This document shows, piece after piece, positions 35,902 through 48,147 of a stretch of 64,000 nt of DNA. The stretch covers positions 310,001 to 374,000 of the forward strand of contig VCJN01002036.1 in the NCBI GenBank assembly GCA_006384855.1, read 5' to 3'. Every line of letters begins with the position of its first letter. Within the stretch, counting starts at the first letter, position 1. A model generated the notes under the pieces. That model had not been told where the DNA came from and searched no databases. It saw nothing but the letters and a program-made list of their open reading frames with translations. Both the position numbers and the translations under genes were made by a program. The DNA comes from Tetraselmis striata. Its lineage: Eukaryota > Chlorophyta > Chlorodendrophyceae > Chlorodendrales > Chlorodendraceae.

Positions 35902-36003
35902 AGCGCGGCGCCAAGGCGCGGCGGCCGGGGCAGCGCGGCGCCAAGGCGCGGCGGCCGGGGCAGCGCGGCGCCAAGGCGCGGCGGCCGGGGCAGCGCGGCG
36001 CCA
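35902..36003. repeat. Minisatellite of 30 bp
   Basis: Between three and four near-identical 30-bp units built on GCGCGGCGCCAAGGCGCGGC. The unit length is a multiple of three. The plus-strand reading gives a repeating ARRQGAAAGA. Confidence 0.9.
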
Positions 36004-36009
36004 ACGCGA

Positions 36010-36540
36010 GTGGGATGGGCGGGGCAGCGGTTGCTACCGAGTGAGGCGTAGCATCGTTTGCAGTAGCAACGCAACCTTTCCGGTGTGACGCCGCCTGGAT
36101 GTAACCCAGCAGTACGCGCAAAGTGCAAGTGCAAGCTGCTGATGGCGGGGATCCCGCGGGGGGGGGGGGGGGGGGGGGGCAGCGGCTGTGGGATAGGCGC
36201 GGCAGCGGTTGCTACAGAGTGAGGCGTCGCATCGTTTGCAGTAGCAACGCAGCCTTTCCGGTTGCATAGTGTGACGCCGCCTGGATGTAACCCAGCAGTA
36301 CGCGCAAAGTGCAAGTGCAAGCTGCTGGTGGCGGGGATCCACGCGAGGTCGCATGACGGTGCGCGAGGGGGGGGGGGGGGGGGGGGGGGGCAGCGGCTGT
36401 GGGATAGGCGGGGCAGCGGTTGCTACCGAGTGAGGCGTAGCATCGTTTGCAGTAGCAACGCAGCCTTTCCGGTTGCATAGTGTGACACCGCCTGGATGTA
36501 ACCCAGCAGTACGCGCAAAGTGCAAGTGTTACACGTCCGT
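36010..36540. repeat. Tandem repeats of about 250 bp (copy B)
   Basis: About three units of the repeat seen at 4,000-4,375, inverted, each with GCATCGTTTGCAGTAGCAAC and, in two of them, a G tract (36,159 and 36,367). Copy number differs between the two transposon copies. Confidence 0.85.
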
Positions 36541-36570
36541 GTGCCCCACCCAATGACATTGCGCCCGACC

Positions 36571-37351
36571 TCACTGACGGCATGTCTCGCTCTCCTTCAT
36601 CTCCTGGGCCGTCCGCCGCCTCACCCTGCGCACCCCACCAGCCGCGCGTGCCTTCTCGGAAGCCTCACACACGGCGGCGCGAGTCGCGTCGTGGAACGCG
36701 TCCCTGACATGGCGGAACTCCGCCCTCACCGTGGCCGTGGTCGGGCAGGGGACTGCCCGCTGATGGGTCGCCATGCATGGGTACTTGGGGCCGCACAAAG
36801 CCGGGGTGCCGTCGCAGCAACACTCCCAGTCCGTCCGTTGGCCGCAGTCCACGCACATGATAGTGCATGTGGCCGCCTCCCGCCACTGCTCGTAGTGCTC
36901 CGGTCAACATGGCGACGAGCAAGTCGGCATGTCCCGCAGGTGGCTGCGGGGCGGGTGGCGCGAGCGCAGCCTCGCTCGCCTCAACAACCCCCTCAGCCCG
37001 ATCAGTCGCCTCGACCACGGCCTCCTCCGCCTCCTGACGCGGCGCACCAGGCGCATCATCGTCGCCTGGCAGGGCGTCCCCCCCCGCAACGGCGCCGTCG
37101 GCGGTGGCCGACGCCGTCGTGGCGGGGTGTTGTGAGGAGGTGGCCCTAGACATAGGTGGGGCCGGCACCGCCATGTGTTGCTCCACATGCGGTGCGGTTC
37201 CTGACGCGACAGCTCCGTCGCACCAGTACCGGCGCCGGCACCCCACGCCTGCTGGGCTTACCACCAACCGGCATGTTTCCTTTGGGAGGCGGTTCATCCG
37301 CGTCGGAGGTGAGCGGCGGTGCCTGTGTGGGTGTCGATACTGCCCGGCCAT
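36571..37351 (-). pseudogene. CACTA second gene with Cys-rich finger (copy B)
   Basis: This is the counterpart of 3,069-3,947. The Pro/Ala-rich first part is open here through the position where copy A has a stop. A 26-base loss just before the finger then changes frame. The finger reads DCGQRTDWECCCDG, then CGPKYPC and MATH, and the basic tail ends at the same stop. Upstream sequence to about 37,661 is also conserved between copies (MASRTVSMASQLCRR) and may hold an earlier exon. Confidence 0.5.
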
Positions 37352-38219
37352 TAGGGCTCCCGCCGCCTGCCGCTCCGCCGACCCACGCCGCGGCGTGTGC
37401 TGCGCCCCGCATAGTCGCCTCGAATATATTATACATGACGCGGGGACGGGGGGGGGGGGGGGGGGGGGGATTCGTGCGTTTCGTATGTCGGCGGAACGGC
37501 GTGCGAAGCTGCGGCTGGCGAAGGTGGTGGAAGTAAGCGTGGCGGCGTCGGCGGCGTATTACCGTGCGTGCATGCGTGCGCAACCCCGCGGCAGCAAGCC
37601 CCGGACTCGGCGTGTGCCGGCGGCAGAGCTGCGAAGCCATGGACACGGTACGGGATGCCAAGTCTGGCTAAGCAACTGCCGAGGCTGGCGGCTTAACCCC
37701 CATGTCCGGCGGTTGAGGGACGGAAAGTGCGTAGAAGTTGATCGGCAAAGCGGGCATATAAGCCTGGCTGTGCTAGGTTCCTATTAAGTAATGGCGGTTT
37801 GTGCTAAGTAATTCGTAGGGGTGGACCATGCAGCGCAGGTAGGGGGCGGTATAAATGAGGCCGGGCACATATACTGCTCCACGAAACGACACTGTGGCAC
37901 GTGTAGTTGAATAGACCCCCCCCCCCCCCCCCCCCCCACCCCCCGCCGGGTCGGCCCGCCGGGTCGGCCCGCCGACCCGCCACGGCATGTAATATCTGTC
38001 ATGCATCGCCGGGGTATGTGTGAGTGGATGCCCCGCCGCCACATCCCCCCCCCCCCCCCCCCCCCCCCCCCATTTACACTTGTGCACTCATTAAGTTTGG
38101 GCTGGTTTCGGAGCAGTACATGTACGTATGTATATACATACAATGGAACGTAGGACCTGCGCGGAAAGAGGCGGGGCTGGCGGAGTGCGTTGGGGGTGCG
38201 TAGAGTAGCGTGTTGGTGA

Positions 38220-39280
38220 GATTCGGGGTGCATCGGACGCCGGATGCCCATCCACCCAGCGTAAAAGGCGCGTAATATTCACACTATATTAACACACAAA
38301 TGTGTGAAAACCGGACATTCCGTGCCGGATGGGTGGGAATACGGCGTCCGATGCAGCCAAAACCCCAGCAACACGCTATTCTATGCACCGCCAATGCACT
38401 CCGCCAGCACCGCCTCATTCTCTGTCGATTTCGAAAACGCCTTCACATTATCCACCGCTAATAATTGCAATTGCCACCGTGTAATGTTGTCACGATGTGC
38501 GCACACAACAACACTTACTACCGGTTCCGACGCGGATGGAGGCGGGGCTTGCGGAGTGCACTGGCGGTGCACAGACTAGCGTGCTGCAAATAATTGGGGT
38601 GCATCGGACGCCGGATGCCCATCCACCCGGCGTAAAAGACGCGTAATATTCACACTATATTAACACACAAATGTGTGAAAACCGGACATTCCGTGCCGGA
38701 TGGGTGGGAATACGGCGTCCGATGCAGCCAAAACCCCAGCAACACGCTATTCTATGCACCGCCAATGCACTCCGCCAGCACCGCCTCATTCTCTGTCGAT
38801 TTCGAAAACGCCTTCACATTATCCACCGCTAATTGCAATTGCCACCGTGTAATGTTGTCACGATGTGCGCACACAACAACACTTACTACCGGTTCCGACG
38901 CGGATGGAGGCGGGGCTTGCGGAGTGCATTGGCGGTGCGTAGAGTAGCGTGCTGTAAATACTTGGGGTGCATCGGACGCCGGATGCCCATCCACCCGGCG
39001 TAAAAGACGCGTAATATTCACACTATATTAACACACAAATGTGTGAAAACCGGACATTCCGTGCCGGATGGATGGGAATACGGCGTCTGATGCAGCCAAA
39101 ACCCCAGGAACACGCTATTCTATGCACCGCCAATGCACTCCATCCGCAACCCCCGCCTCATTCCCAGTCGTACGTGCTTGTGCACACGCACGGAATGCTT
39201 GCACTGCTCCGAAACCACTGTCACATACCCCGCTCATTGGGTACCGATTGCGGCGCATGCACGGCTAGATATTTGTTTAC
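38220..39280. repeat. Subterminal tandem repeats of about 366 bp with hairpins (copy B)
   Basis: Three units start near 38,307, 38,679 and 39,045 (recurring GGACATTCCGTGCCGGATGG). Hairpin arms GCATCGGACGCC and GGCGTCCGATGC flank the GTAATATTCACACTATATT segment. The second and third units are almost identical by eye, suggesting recent homogenisation. Confidence 0.85.
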
Positions 39281-39823
39281 ATAAACCCGGGGGGGGGGGG
39301 GGGGGGGGGCACAGTGTCCCGCTACTCACCCTGCATTGGATTAGGGCGACGATTGCAAACAAGACGAGGAGGCGCGAATGAACTGCTCCGAAACCACGCG
39401 ATGTGCCCGGTGACCTCCATATCCAGCACGTCCACCGATGCAAGTAATAAGGACAGGACCCCCCCCCCCCCCCCCCCCCACCCGCCAAAGTGGAGGAAGT
39501 GTAGGAGTACAACCGGAGCATGACGTGATCCATTGTCGCTTATTTACAAGCACGGGCGGTGCTGCCAGACCCGATCGTCTACGGCCGATATAATATTCAC
39601 ACTATATTAACATCGGTGCACACCGCCGCACACCGCCGCACACCGCCGCACAACGCTGCGCGCGCACATTCGTCGCGCACATATACGCGCGCCCTACCGC
39701 ACATATTATCCCGGATTCACTCGGTGAAACCGCGTATTCATTACGCCGTGCTACTTCAACAATAAACATTGCGAAATTACACCGACACAATGCCGCACCG
39801 ACTAGCTCTTGACAATACGTGCA

Positions 39824-39831
39824 TATAAATA
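39824..39831 (+). promoter_or_regulatory. TATA box of the CACTA small basic-protein gene
   Basis: TATAAATA lies 133 bp before the ATG at 39,964 and is conserved in copy A in the inverted orientation. The C tract between TATA and ATG varies between copies. Confidence 0.6.
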
Positions 39832-39963
39832 GTAGTGGCGCGCTGCTCCTCGCCTCCGATGTGTCGTTGACTGCTGCGGAAGGCGGTCGTCGACTGGGTG
39901 TTAGTTTCTCCACCTCGGCCCCCCCCCCCCCCCCCCCCCCGCCCCTTCACCGCTCACAGCGCC

Positions 39964-40250
39964 ATGGCAGACCTCGCCCCCGGGCAAAAGTGGGCGGCGA
40001 GCCTTGTTGTCTCGCGTGTCCGCGCCGCCGGCATCGAGGAGGACGAGAAAGACATGAGGAAACGCGTGACAAGGTGGGCGCGCAACAAAACACTCCACCC
40101 TCCACATTAGCACGCACCCACTCGTGGCTAACTTGTGCCGCGCGCAGGTTCGTCCGGGAGCGCCGTAAGGCCCACCTCAACGCCAAGGCTTCCACAGTGC
40201 CAGCGGCGCAACTCGTGGTGGCCGAGGAGGCCGCATCCTCAGCCGCTTAA
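39964..40250 (+). CDS. Small basic two-exon protein of CACTA copy B
   Basis: Exons 39,964-40,073 and 40,148-40,250 join in phase (AG then G) to a 70-residue protein beginning MADLAPGQKWAAS. It has a charged centre, EEDEKDMRKRVTRFVRERRK, and an Ala-rich end. The intron runs from GTGGGC to GCGCAG. The same second exon and stop are kept in copy A. A further basic frame starts at 40,324 (MAASSTAQPPGVV, then KKRKRPVKKRR) and may be a separate exon or gene. The basic helix could bind nucleic acid. Function is unknown. Confidence 0.55.
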
Positions 40251-41241
40251 AGGCGAAACGATTGTGGCTTGTTGTGGGCGTCTCGGCACAGGGGGCGTCC
40301 CGACGCCAAGGTAAGGAAGCTCATGGCGGCGTCGTCGACGGCACAGCCTCCCGGGGTGGTGAAGACACTGACGGATGACAAGAAGCGGAAGAGGCCAGTG
40401 AAGAAGCGCCGAGGTAAGAAACTGACGGTCGCGGAGTCGGAGGGGCGGAGGCGGAGGCGGAGGCGGAGGCGGAGGCAGCGAGATCGTCGAAGCGGAGGGT
40501 CCCCCGGGCACGCAAGAACAAGAACAAGCAGTAGCCCCCGCCCCCTTACCCCCCTCCCCTCACTCCCCCGGCGGGAGCGGCGGGGCGGGGGGGGGGGGGG
40601 GGGGGGACCACGCCCGCCCGCCCCCCCCCCCCCCCCCCCCCCCCCCGCCCCCCGCCACATGCCCCGACGGCAGCTGTCGCGAATATTGTAATTCAAACAT
40701 TCTTCGGCAAACCGCTGCCTGCCCCCGCCCTCCCCCTCGCGAATATTTATGTAACGTGAGCACTCTTTGGCAAAACATGGCAGCCAAACCGCCCATCTGA
40801 TGACCTTTGATCGGACGGCTGGCAGGCCCGTTCAGCAGTACTAGCTATAATGTACACAAAATTCCCCAGTGTTACCAAATACGTACGGCTGCGATTTGCG
40901 CTCCCATGTACTAATAGTCGTAGTTATCCACAGGACGACTCGTCATCGCGCCCGGGTTCGTACTAGATACCCGGTACCGGCTTAATAAATATATCGCGTA
41001 CTACCCGGTACTACACGGACAACCTTGTACCTTATACGTCAGTGCCATGTAACAATTCACCGGGCTAGTACGACTACCAGAATGATGACAAAAAGGATTT
41101 ATCGCCCGCCGGCAATAACGCCGGATGTACTCGCACGTAACTGGATGGACGTGCCGCCACCAGCAGCAGCCTTCACGGATAAATAATAGTCGCTAGTAGT
41201 AGTGCTTCGTCACCCGTATGTCACATCTGAATCTCACAGTG

Positions 41242-44200
41242 ATTGGCCGTGACGCGCGTTCCCATGGGCAGCGGCATAGTGAAAGCGGTGGCGCGCGTTG
41301 GGGCTGGTGGGAGCGTCGAATTGTCAAGATGGCGGCGGACGCATTGTGCCACAATAATGGGCCGCGACTGCCGCCAAAACTAAACACATGTTGCACCGTG
41401 GTGTCCTCCAAGCCTCTGCACCGTGGTTTACTTAGAGTCTTGCTCGGGTTGCTGGAGCTTTAGTGAGCACTGCACCCAAGTGCAACAATACTGCACCCGG
41501 GTGCACATATGTAGTTGGTTATATATGGTACATTTTTATATATTTTGAAAATATGTGCGTGTGTGAGTGTGTGAGTGACTGTGTGAGTGTGTGTGTGTGT
41601 ACATATATTTATGTTTAAAATTATAGTGATAGTGATAGTTGTAGTTAATGTTATAGCTCTATTTCTATTTCCATTTCGTAAATTTCTAATATTGGACGTT
41701 GACATGGCGCATATCATGAGCCGGCTCCAAATACATGCTATGCATGAAATACCCGATCTCAAAACCCTATGTCGCCCCAACGGCAAGGCCGCCACCACTA
41801 CTGTCCGCGGAGTAGGGGGTAAGCCACATGTACGCCAGTTCCGGCGAAACTAACCAAAGGATCCTTCGCGGAGGAAGTCTACCTCCTCACAACTAGGGTG
41901 GGCTCGAAAACTGAGATGCACACGGCGGCGCATGCGGAGGTGGCGCGCGATCTTTGGGCCACCCACGGGGAGCTCATCCGAGCCCTATTGGAGTTCGTCC
42001 TCTGTGCCTCGGCGGAACTCTACTCTTACCCTCTCAACAAATCTCTCACCTCCACCCACTACCAGTCGCTCTATATCCGGAGGATACATACGGTGTTCTC
42101 GACACTAGCGATTGACGCATGGAAAACGAATAGTATAGCGAATAACCCTGAGTATGACGTGGAGTGCGTGCATAGAGCGCTATCCCATGCATTCATCAAC
42201 GTCGCGCACAAGCTTCGTGAATCAACCCCAAGCGCCACTCTCCTCGTCTTCCCGCGCTAGAAACACGCGCCCCACAACATGCGTTGTCTGACACACTCCC
42301 CCTACACGTAACTAGTGTGCAATCTTCCGGCGGACTGCCATACCTTCCTCGCTAATGGCCAATACATACACCGGGCGCCTCACCCAGACCCCGCACGGTA
42401 CGAAGTAGATGATTGACCTTACACTTCATTCCTCTCTATAGCGGACATTGCTTTTTAGGGCTGCCCCATACAAACCCTCCACTCTCCCTCCTTATGATAG
42501 CCGCCGCATGCTACCCCGGCGGGTGTAGTTAAGACGCCGCCACGGGCGCGCACTAGCTACTCCCCTTCCGCCCCTTCCCCACCATCATAGCTGCGACGCT
42601 CCGGCTGTGGCAGCCGAGGCGTCCCGCCGGCGGCGCCGCAGGTGCCGGCCTCGGAAGTGGTCGGGGGGTCGCTTCGGGGCTGGGCTAGCACAACGTGTGT
42701 TGGCCTACGGTGGGGAGAGGCGGGGGTTGCTGTGGGGGCGCGTCTTGAGTCGACTCGCCGATGGTATGGGTTGCCGCCGCGCGCGCGGCACCCCCATCGA
42801 ATATGGCGGCCAGATGCTGCACGGTTGTGCCAGCAACCGCGCCGGCGCTCTCGGCGTGCCCCTCCGGCAGCGCCCGCCCCGCTCCAAGTGGATGAGCATT
42901 GCCATGTTCTCGGCCCTATTGGCCGGGCACATGGCAGAGCACGACCGCCTAGAGTTCCGCCAATAGCGTTGTGCGGCCGCGGCGCCGGTCTGCGGGCTGC
43001 CAAGGCCGCCGTCTAGTTGGATCTATTGGGTGGGTGGGGGGGGGGGGGGGGGGGCTGTCGACCAGGGCCGCCGCCTCTGCTCTACTGTGGGTCGGAGACG
43101 AACGGCTGCTTGGTCGCGGCGCGGTCTTGGTCTCGGTCTATGGGCGAGAGTATTGCGGGCGCGCCATCGTGCTGGGGTGTAGTTGCGGCGACGGCACCGG
43201 AGGCGGGCAGCCCGCGCGTAGAGCTGGCGCCGCGCGCTGGAGGCGGCGCATCATGTGCAGGCACCGGTGCCGGCGTCGGGTCGCGGAAAAGCGGGGTAGG
43301 CAGGTTGGCCACGAGGGCCGAGATGATCGCGCCCCGATGGTGCTGCGAGTCAGTGTGTTTTGCGGAGCCGGGACTTGCTCCGACGGGGCATCGGGTTCGG
43401 CGGTGACGGCGCGCAACGGGTCGTAGCTGGGAGGCGGGTGATCGTCGGGCGCTCCAACGAAAAATATATGAATCGCGAAAAAGCAGGCGATATGTCTGAG
43501 AGCACGCGGGGGAGCGCGCGTGGCTCGGCGGTCAGGCACATCTGGTTCTCCGGGATGTGAACGTCTTATTGGGGGTTGTTTTGGTGAGGGTGCGGCGGCG
43601 CGATGCCGGCGGCTGAAGGGGGTGGTGGTGGGGAGGTTATGGTGGCGGTAGGCATTCCGAAGAGACCGCAATCCGCCGACCTTATTCTTTCATGTCGCAG
43701 CAGTGACTAAAAAACTACTTTTCTTAACACCGTAAAAAGCGGCGGAGAACGGGAGGGTGTGAAGTTAACAACCTGCGAGTACAACCCCACGGGCGGCAAG
43801 TATACCTGGCCGCAATCGCGCTCCGTAGAAAACGGCGGGAGAGGAAAAGATCGCCCTTTATCTTGGGCTACACACGGATGCCAAGACACTCACGAGGAAA
43901 GCAGTGGGGACGGACGAGTTCCGTAGCACGAAGCACATTATACCCCTGCTTGCGGCGGCGCCATCAGGGCGCTACTGTTCGACTTCCATCGGAAACATTC
44001 GGAGCTCGCGGAAGGCCAGTACACCCGCAAGCTACAGTTTATGCACGGGGTGCACAATACCAGCCTCATCACGACGCGAGGGGGGTGGGGGGGGTAAAAT
44101 AACATGCGCCCGCCATGGGTACTGCCCCACAATAAGCGACGGACACATGGTATGGTGTGAACTTCTGAACGGCATGGCGCAAGATCGACGCAACAGCCTA

Positions 44201-44880
44201 ATGAAAATGAGAAAAGCGTGATGAAAGACACGGAGAGGGCGAACGGCGGCGGCAAATGTCAAACACTTACATCTTACATCTGAACAAACGCATTACTCCT
44301 CGACGGCCACGTCGTCCTAACTGAGGACCTCCTTGCAGCTCCCGACCCTGTGGGCATAGAGCCCCCACCACCGGACTCCAGCTCCACGCGCAATAAAGTC
44401 GCGGTGACACGAAAGGCGAGGATGGCGGGAATCTCCTCCGGGTCCCGGTCAAAATATCACACAACTACGCCCCCCCCCCCCCCTCCCCCCCGGGCCCCGG
44501 CTCCAAACAACCACATCAGCACTGCAAATCGGGCATACTTGCGCCGTCATCCCGGTCAAGGGCGAGTCCATGGAAGACGACTCGGACATCGCCGGGGCAG
44601 ATTATTTTCAAATCGGGGATGAGCATTACAAGCTTTGCCCCGGCCACAATATGGAGGGAGTCGCGCACGGCGGGATATTCGCGCCATATATACGAACCGC
44701 TCGCGCATGCCATGCGCGTGGACAATGGTCGGGATGTAAGGTGAACATAATCTAGATCCTCACGAGCCGCCCTGGCATTCCGCACAAGTATACTGTCAAG
44801 GGTCGGACGCAACTAATGCGCCCCGCCCGCTCGAACATCCCCGAGCAACCCCCGCTAGCGGGGGTCACTGCCTGCTCAAA
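41242..44880. other. Region of degenerate, unassigned open frames
   Basis: Host sequence to the right of copy B. It holds GT and TA simple repeats (41,570-41,650), a plus-strand ORF at 41,913-42,260 listed separately, a plus-strand frame ending RSKWMSIAMFSALLAGHMAE near 42,950, a G tract at 43,035-43,054, and a frame at 44,570-44,742 (MEDDSDIAGADYFQIGDEHY, then a possible GTGAAC donor). These look protein-like but match nothing I know. Decayed transposon genes are likely. Confidence 0.4.
41913..42260 (+). CDS. Hypothetical protein of 115 residues
   Basis: The ATG is at 41,913 and the stop at 42,258-42,260. Amphipathic helical composition, for example HAEVARDLWATHGELIRALL and DVECVHRALSHAFINVAHKL. 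No recognised domain and no neighbours that give a role. It could be an exon of a decayed mobile element. Confidence 0.3.
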   Translation, partial: EMHTAAHAEVARDLWATHGELIRALLEFVLCASAELYSYPLNKSLTSTHYQSLYIRRIHTVFSTLAIDAWKTNSIANNPEYDVECVHRALSHAFINVAHKLRESTPSATLLVFPR

Positions 44881-44887
44881 TGTATAC

Positions 44888-45816
44888 CCAAAGGCGCGCA
44901 GGTGGGGGAAGGCGCGAGGGGGGGGGGGGGGGGGGTTGGACGCTATCTGGAAGGAGGGGGGTTGTTGTTCACCCCCGCCAAACATCGCGTTGCGCCCAGC
45001 GCCGCGAAGGTTGCACTGGGCCTCCGTCTCGGTCGTCGTGGGCACGTCGGCCTCCGCCAGCGTCGCCCGCATCCGCGTTATCTCCTGCTGCATGTCTGCT
45101 GCCCGCGCGTTCGCCCTGCGCGGCGACCGATCAGGATCCCGAATAGCACCCTTGTTCGCGAAGTAGGGGTATCGGACGAAGGGTGCCAGCCGTCTGTTGC
45201 GCTATTCAGAATAACCACATGCAAGGGCACATGGTAATTGGGGCGGCACCCCATTCCTACCTGCCCAATTCGCTAAGCCGCTCCTCGTTTGAGTCAGCCA
45301 GGGTGGATACGCCCTAGTTCATGCGACGCACCTGCGCGGCGGAGCTCACCGCGCTTGTTCCTTGTCCACGTGTCATGGTGTGTGTGTGTATATGCGTGTT
45401 CGTGTGCGTGGTTTCGGGGACGGGGGCTTGGCCAACCGGCCCGCCGAGGTTGTTGGGGCCGGAAGGTGCTGATGATGCCTCTACCCGGCAAGCGAGGCAG
45501 CGAAGTTGCTGCCGGCTGTTATGCCGCCCGCTTCTAAGGCCTTCCTATAGTGCGTCCAATGTGCAGCGAAAGGAGACTACCCGCCGTACATGGACACTGC
45601 TGGTGCTTCGCGCGATAGCAGTACATGCGGGTATAGCGACGACTGAGCAGCAGCGCTTTCCCCGGATGCTGATGACCGCTGTCGTCGGCAGTCTCGGCAC
45701 ATCCACTAAGAACGTCGTGCATGACGCCCCGGACCGGCGGCACGCCAGCGCTCTGGCGGGCACCGCTGGCGGGCACCGCTGCCCGCGAACGAGCGGGTAG
45801 TAATCCTTAATCCTTA
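44888..45816 (-). pseudogene. Inverted, broken duplicate of the 5' end of the DZIP1-like gene
   Basis: This segment is the inverted counterpart of about 47,509-48,614. The copied first exon begins at the equivalent ATG (about 45,376), keeps MTRGQGTSAVSS, and then runs into a stop where the functional copy continues. The second exon is well preserved at 45,093-44,960 (MQQEITRMRATLAEADVPTT). Homology stops near 44,888, before the exons for the Dzip domain. It is therefore a truncated pseudogene made by inverted duplication. Confidence 0.75.
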
Positions 45817-45973
45817 GTCAACAGGAACTATGCGCAGCTGATGTCACATATGGGTATTCTGAAATACCTTTGTGTAACGTCATCACTTCGTATACTATTC
45901 GTTGTCACATTAGTAAACGTTGACACAGCACGCCCGCGCAATATAGTCGCTACTACATGAGCAAGGAGCATTT

Positions 45974-47310
45974 AAAATATCAGACAAATGCGAGTCATGT
46001 TTGCCAAAAGAGCGTATAACTGACTACAAGTCACCACGCCGCACCTGTTGAAGAAGGTCTGTTGGGTGGTTGCGAGAAGCGCTACAACAAAGGGGATGAG
46101 CGCGACAGCTTGCTTCCTATGCCTATAGCTAGTAGGGAGAGAGGCAGGCAAGCTCGGGAGCTGCCGGCTGCAAGTTTAAACTTTCTCGAAGTTTTCGACG
46201 ACGGCAGTAGTTGTGCCGAACTACCCATACCAACCTTTGTACTATCGGGCACGACCACACACTACCGTTGCGGGCCCGCCACTTGGTATGTCATCTGACC
46301 AAGCTCAGGTAAGGTACTTAAAACGATTAGGCAAGTGAGACTCCCGTTTGCCAAAGGACACGAAGTCCACAGCGACAGCAATAAAATAGCGGCCACATAG
46401 CCCGGCTCGCCGCGGCAGGATGGCCATAAAATCATTTTGTAATTTGAAATTTCTTACAACTTTGTTCCCTCTTAATCTTACTAAGCATGCCAACAGTCTT
46501 ACGGGCCGGCTGCGCGAACCGGCATAGCTAGGGTCCGCTAGTGACAGCGCGTAGCGTGCGGGCCTCTCACGGCCATGTCTCTACTCTAAGAGAGAGTGAT
46601 GTCGTCCTTGCCCCCGCAAGCCCCTACCCGCCCGCTCCGCCGTGGCCCTCCGGCGGGGAACGGGGCAGAGGCGTTGTCGTTGTCGCGTGCCCTAGTTGCA
46701 GGCTACCCCCGCGCTTTCCGCCCTCCCGCGCGATTGGCTTTTTGTTTGTAGTGCGTGATGCCGCGGGCTTGTAGACGGTGCTTGATTTATAAACATAAGC
46801 AATATGTGCAGCCATACTATAAACATAAGCAATATATAAACAGCCATTTTATAAATATGAGCAATATATGCACCGCATGGATATGCATGGCTGCACATAC
46901 TGCACCCGACAACGACTCGCACTTGCCCAATCGTTCTTAAGATCTTACATGAGCTTGGCCAAATGACATGCCAAGTGGCGGGCCCGCAACGGCGGTAGTG
47001 TGCGGTTGTGCCCGTTGGACGGTACAAATGTTGGACGGTGTGGGTTTATTTTGGCACAACTACTGCCGTCGTCGAAAACTTCGAGAAAGTTTAGACTTGC
47101 AGCGCAAGCGGGCAGCCGGCAGCTCCCGAGCTTGCCTGCTTCTCTACCTACTAGCTATAAGGCATAGAAAGCGAGCCGTTGCGCTCATCCCCTTTGCTGT
47201 AGCGCTTCTCGCACCCACCCAAACGACCCCGTTCAGCAGGTGTGGCGTGGTGACTTGTAATCAGCCATACGCTCTTTTGGCAAACATGACTCGCACTTGT
47301 CTGATATTTT
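45974..47310. mobile_element. Inverted-repeat element with arms of about 380 bp
   Basis: The arms are about 45,974-46,350 and 46,912-47,310. They share AAAATATCAGACAA at the outside and TGGCGGGCCCGCAACGG or the close variant further in. The centre of about 560 bp has no coding capacity. It sits at the axis of the larger inverted duplication 44,888-48,614. A foldback-type DNA element or the residue of palindrome formation are both possible. Confidence 0.65.
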
Positions 47311-47679
47311 ATATACAGGTACGGTACCTGTAGTTATAGGAGGCGATCAGGAAACCACCCGAGTAGGCAATAGGAAACATCCAATACAGCAGTTGAGAGG
47401 TGGAAGCAACACTAGACGAAGATGGCGCGGAATGATTACGGAAAATGTCTGATATTTGGTAGGTAATCATGTCGTAGGTATGTTGGGCGCGCTTGCTGCT
47501 ATCAACGTTGACTCCTAAGGATTAAGGACTATACCAGCGCGTTGATCCAACAGTGTAGGAAATTATGTCACTGGCCATTAATTAGTCTTGCAGAATGCTT
47601 CGGCAATTTGCCTGATGACCATAACGGAGCGTCGCCTGCCCAGGGCTTCCCAGAACTGGATTGATGCCAAAACCGCCGT

Positions 47680-47735
47680 CATAGAGACGCTGCAAGGGTT
47701 TCACTGCTAGTCCTGTCCCGGGGACGGAAAAACAG
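47680..47735 (+). repeat. Dispersed repeat, copy 2 of 3
   Basis: Carries GAGACGCTGCAAGGGTTTCA and extends to TGTCCCGGGGACGG as in copy 1 at 7,775-7,825. Confidence 0.7.
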
Positions 47736-48147
47736 AAACAAACTACCCGCGCGTTCGCTGGCAGCAGTGCCCGCCAGAGCGCTGGCCTGCCGCCGGTCCG
47801 GGGCGTCATGCACGACGTTCTTAGTGGCTGTGCCGAGACTGCCGACGACAGCGGTCATCAGCATCCGGGGAAAGCGCTGTTGCTCAGTCGTCGCCACCCG
47901 CCTGTACTGCTACCGCGCGAAGCACCAGCAGTGTCCCTGTACCGGTAGTCTCCTTTCGCTCCCCCTGGGACGCACTAGGAAGGCCATAGAAGCGGGGGGC
48001 ATAACAGCCGGCAGCAACTTCGCTGCCTCGCTTGCCGGGTAGAAGCATCATCAGCACCTTCCGGCCCCCAACAACCTCGGCGGGCCGGTTGGCCGAGCCC
48101 CCACCCCCGAAACCACGCACACGAACACGCATATACACACACACAAC

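Larger units (their letters stand above)
33865..41241 (+). mobile_element. CACTA/EnSpm-like DNA transposon, copy B (both ends present)
   Basis: Perfect 22-bp terminal inverted repeats lie at 33,865-33,886 and 41,220-41,241 (CACTGTGAGATTCAGATG reading inward from the left). The total is 7,377 bp. The three flanking bases are TTG on the left and ATT on the right. They match only if one extra A is allowed at the right terminus, so the target-site duplication is unclear. Gene order is transposase 5' part (34,451-35,220), unassigned coding-like sequence (35,230-35,830), 30-bp minisatellite, repeats of about 250 bp, second gene on the minus strand (about 37,350-36,571), repeats of about 366 bp (38,220-39,280), and a small basic-protein gene (39,964-40,250). 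It lacks the TNP2 zinc part that copy A retains. Confidence 0.85.

Noticed and set aside
40440-40700. Arg- and Pro-rich open frames on both strands
   Set aside because: They come from GGCGGA repeats and G/C tracts near the end of CACTA copy B.
33862-41244. TTG target-site duplication around CACTA copy B
   Set aside because: The right flank reads ATT directly after the terminal repeat. TTG fits only with an extra A, so I do not claim it.
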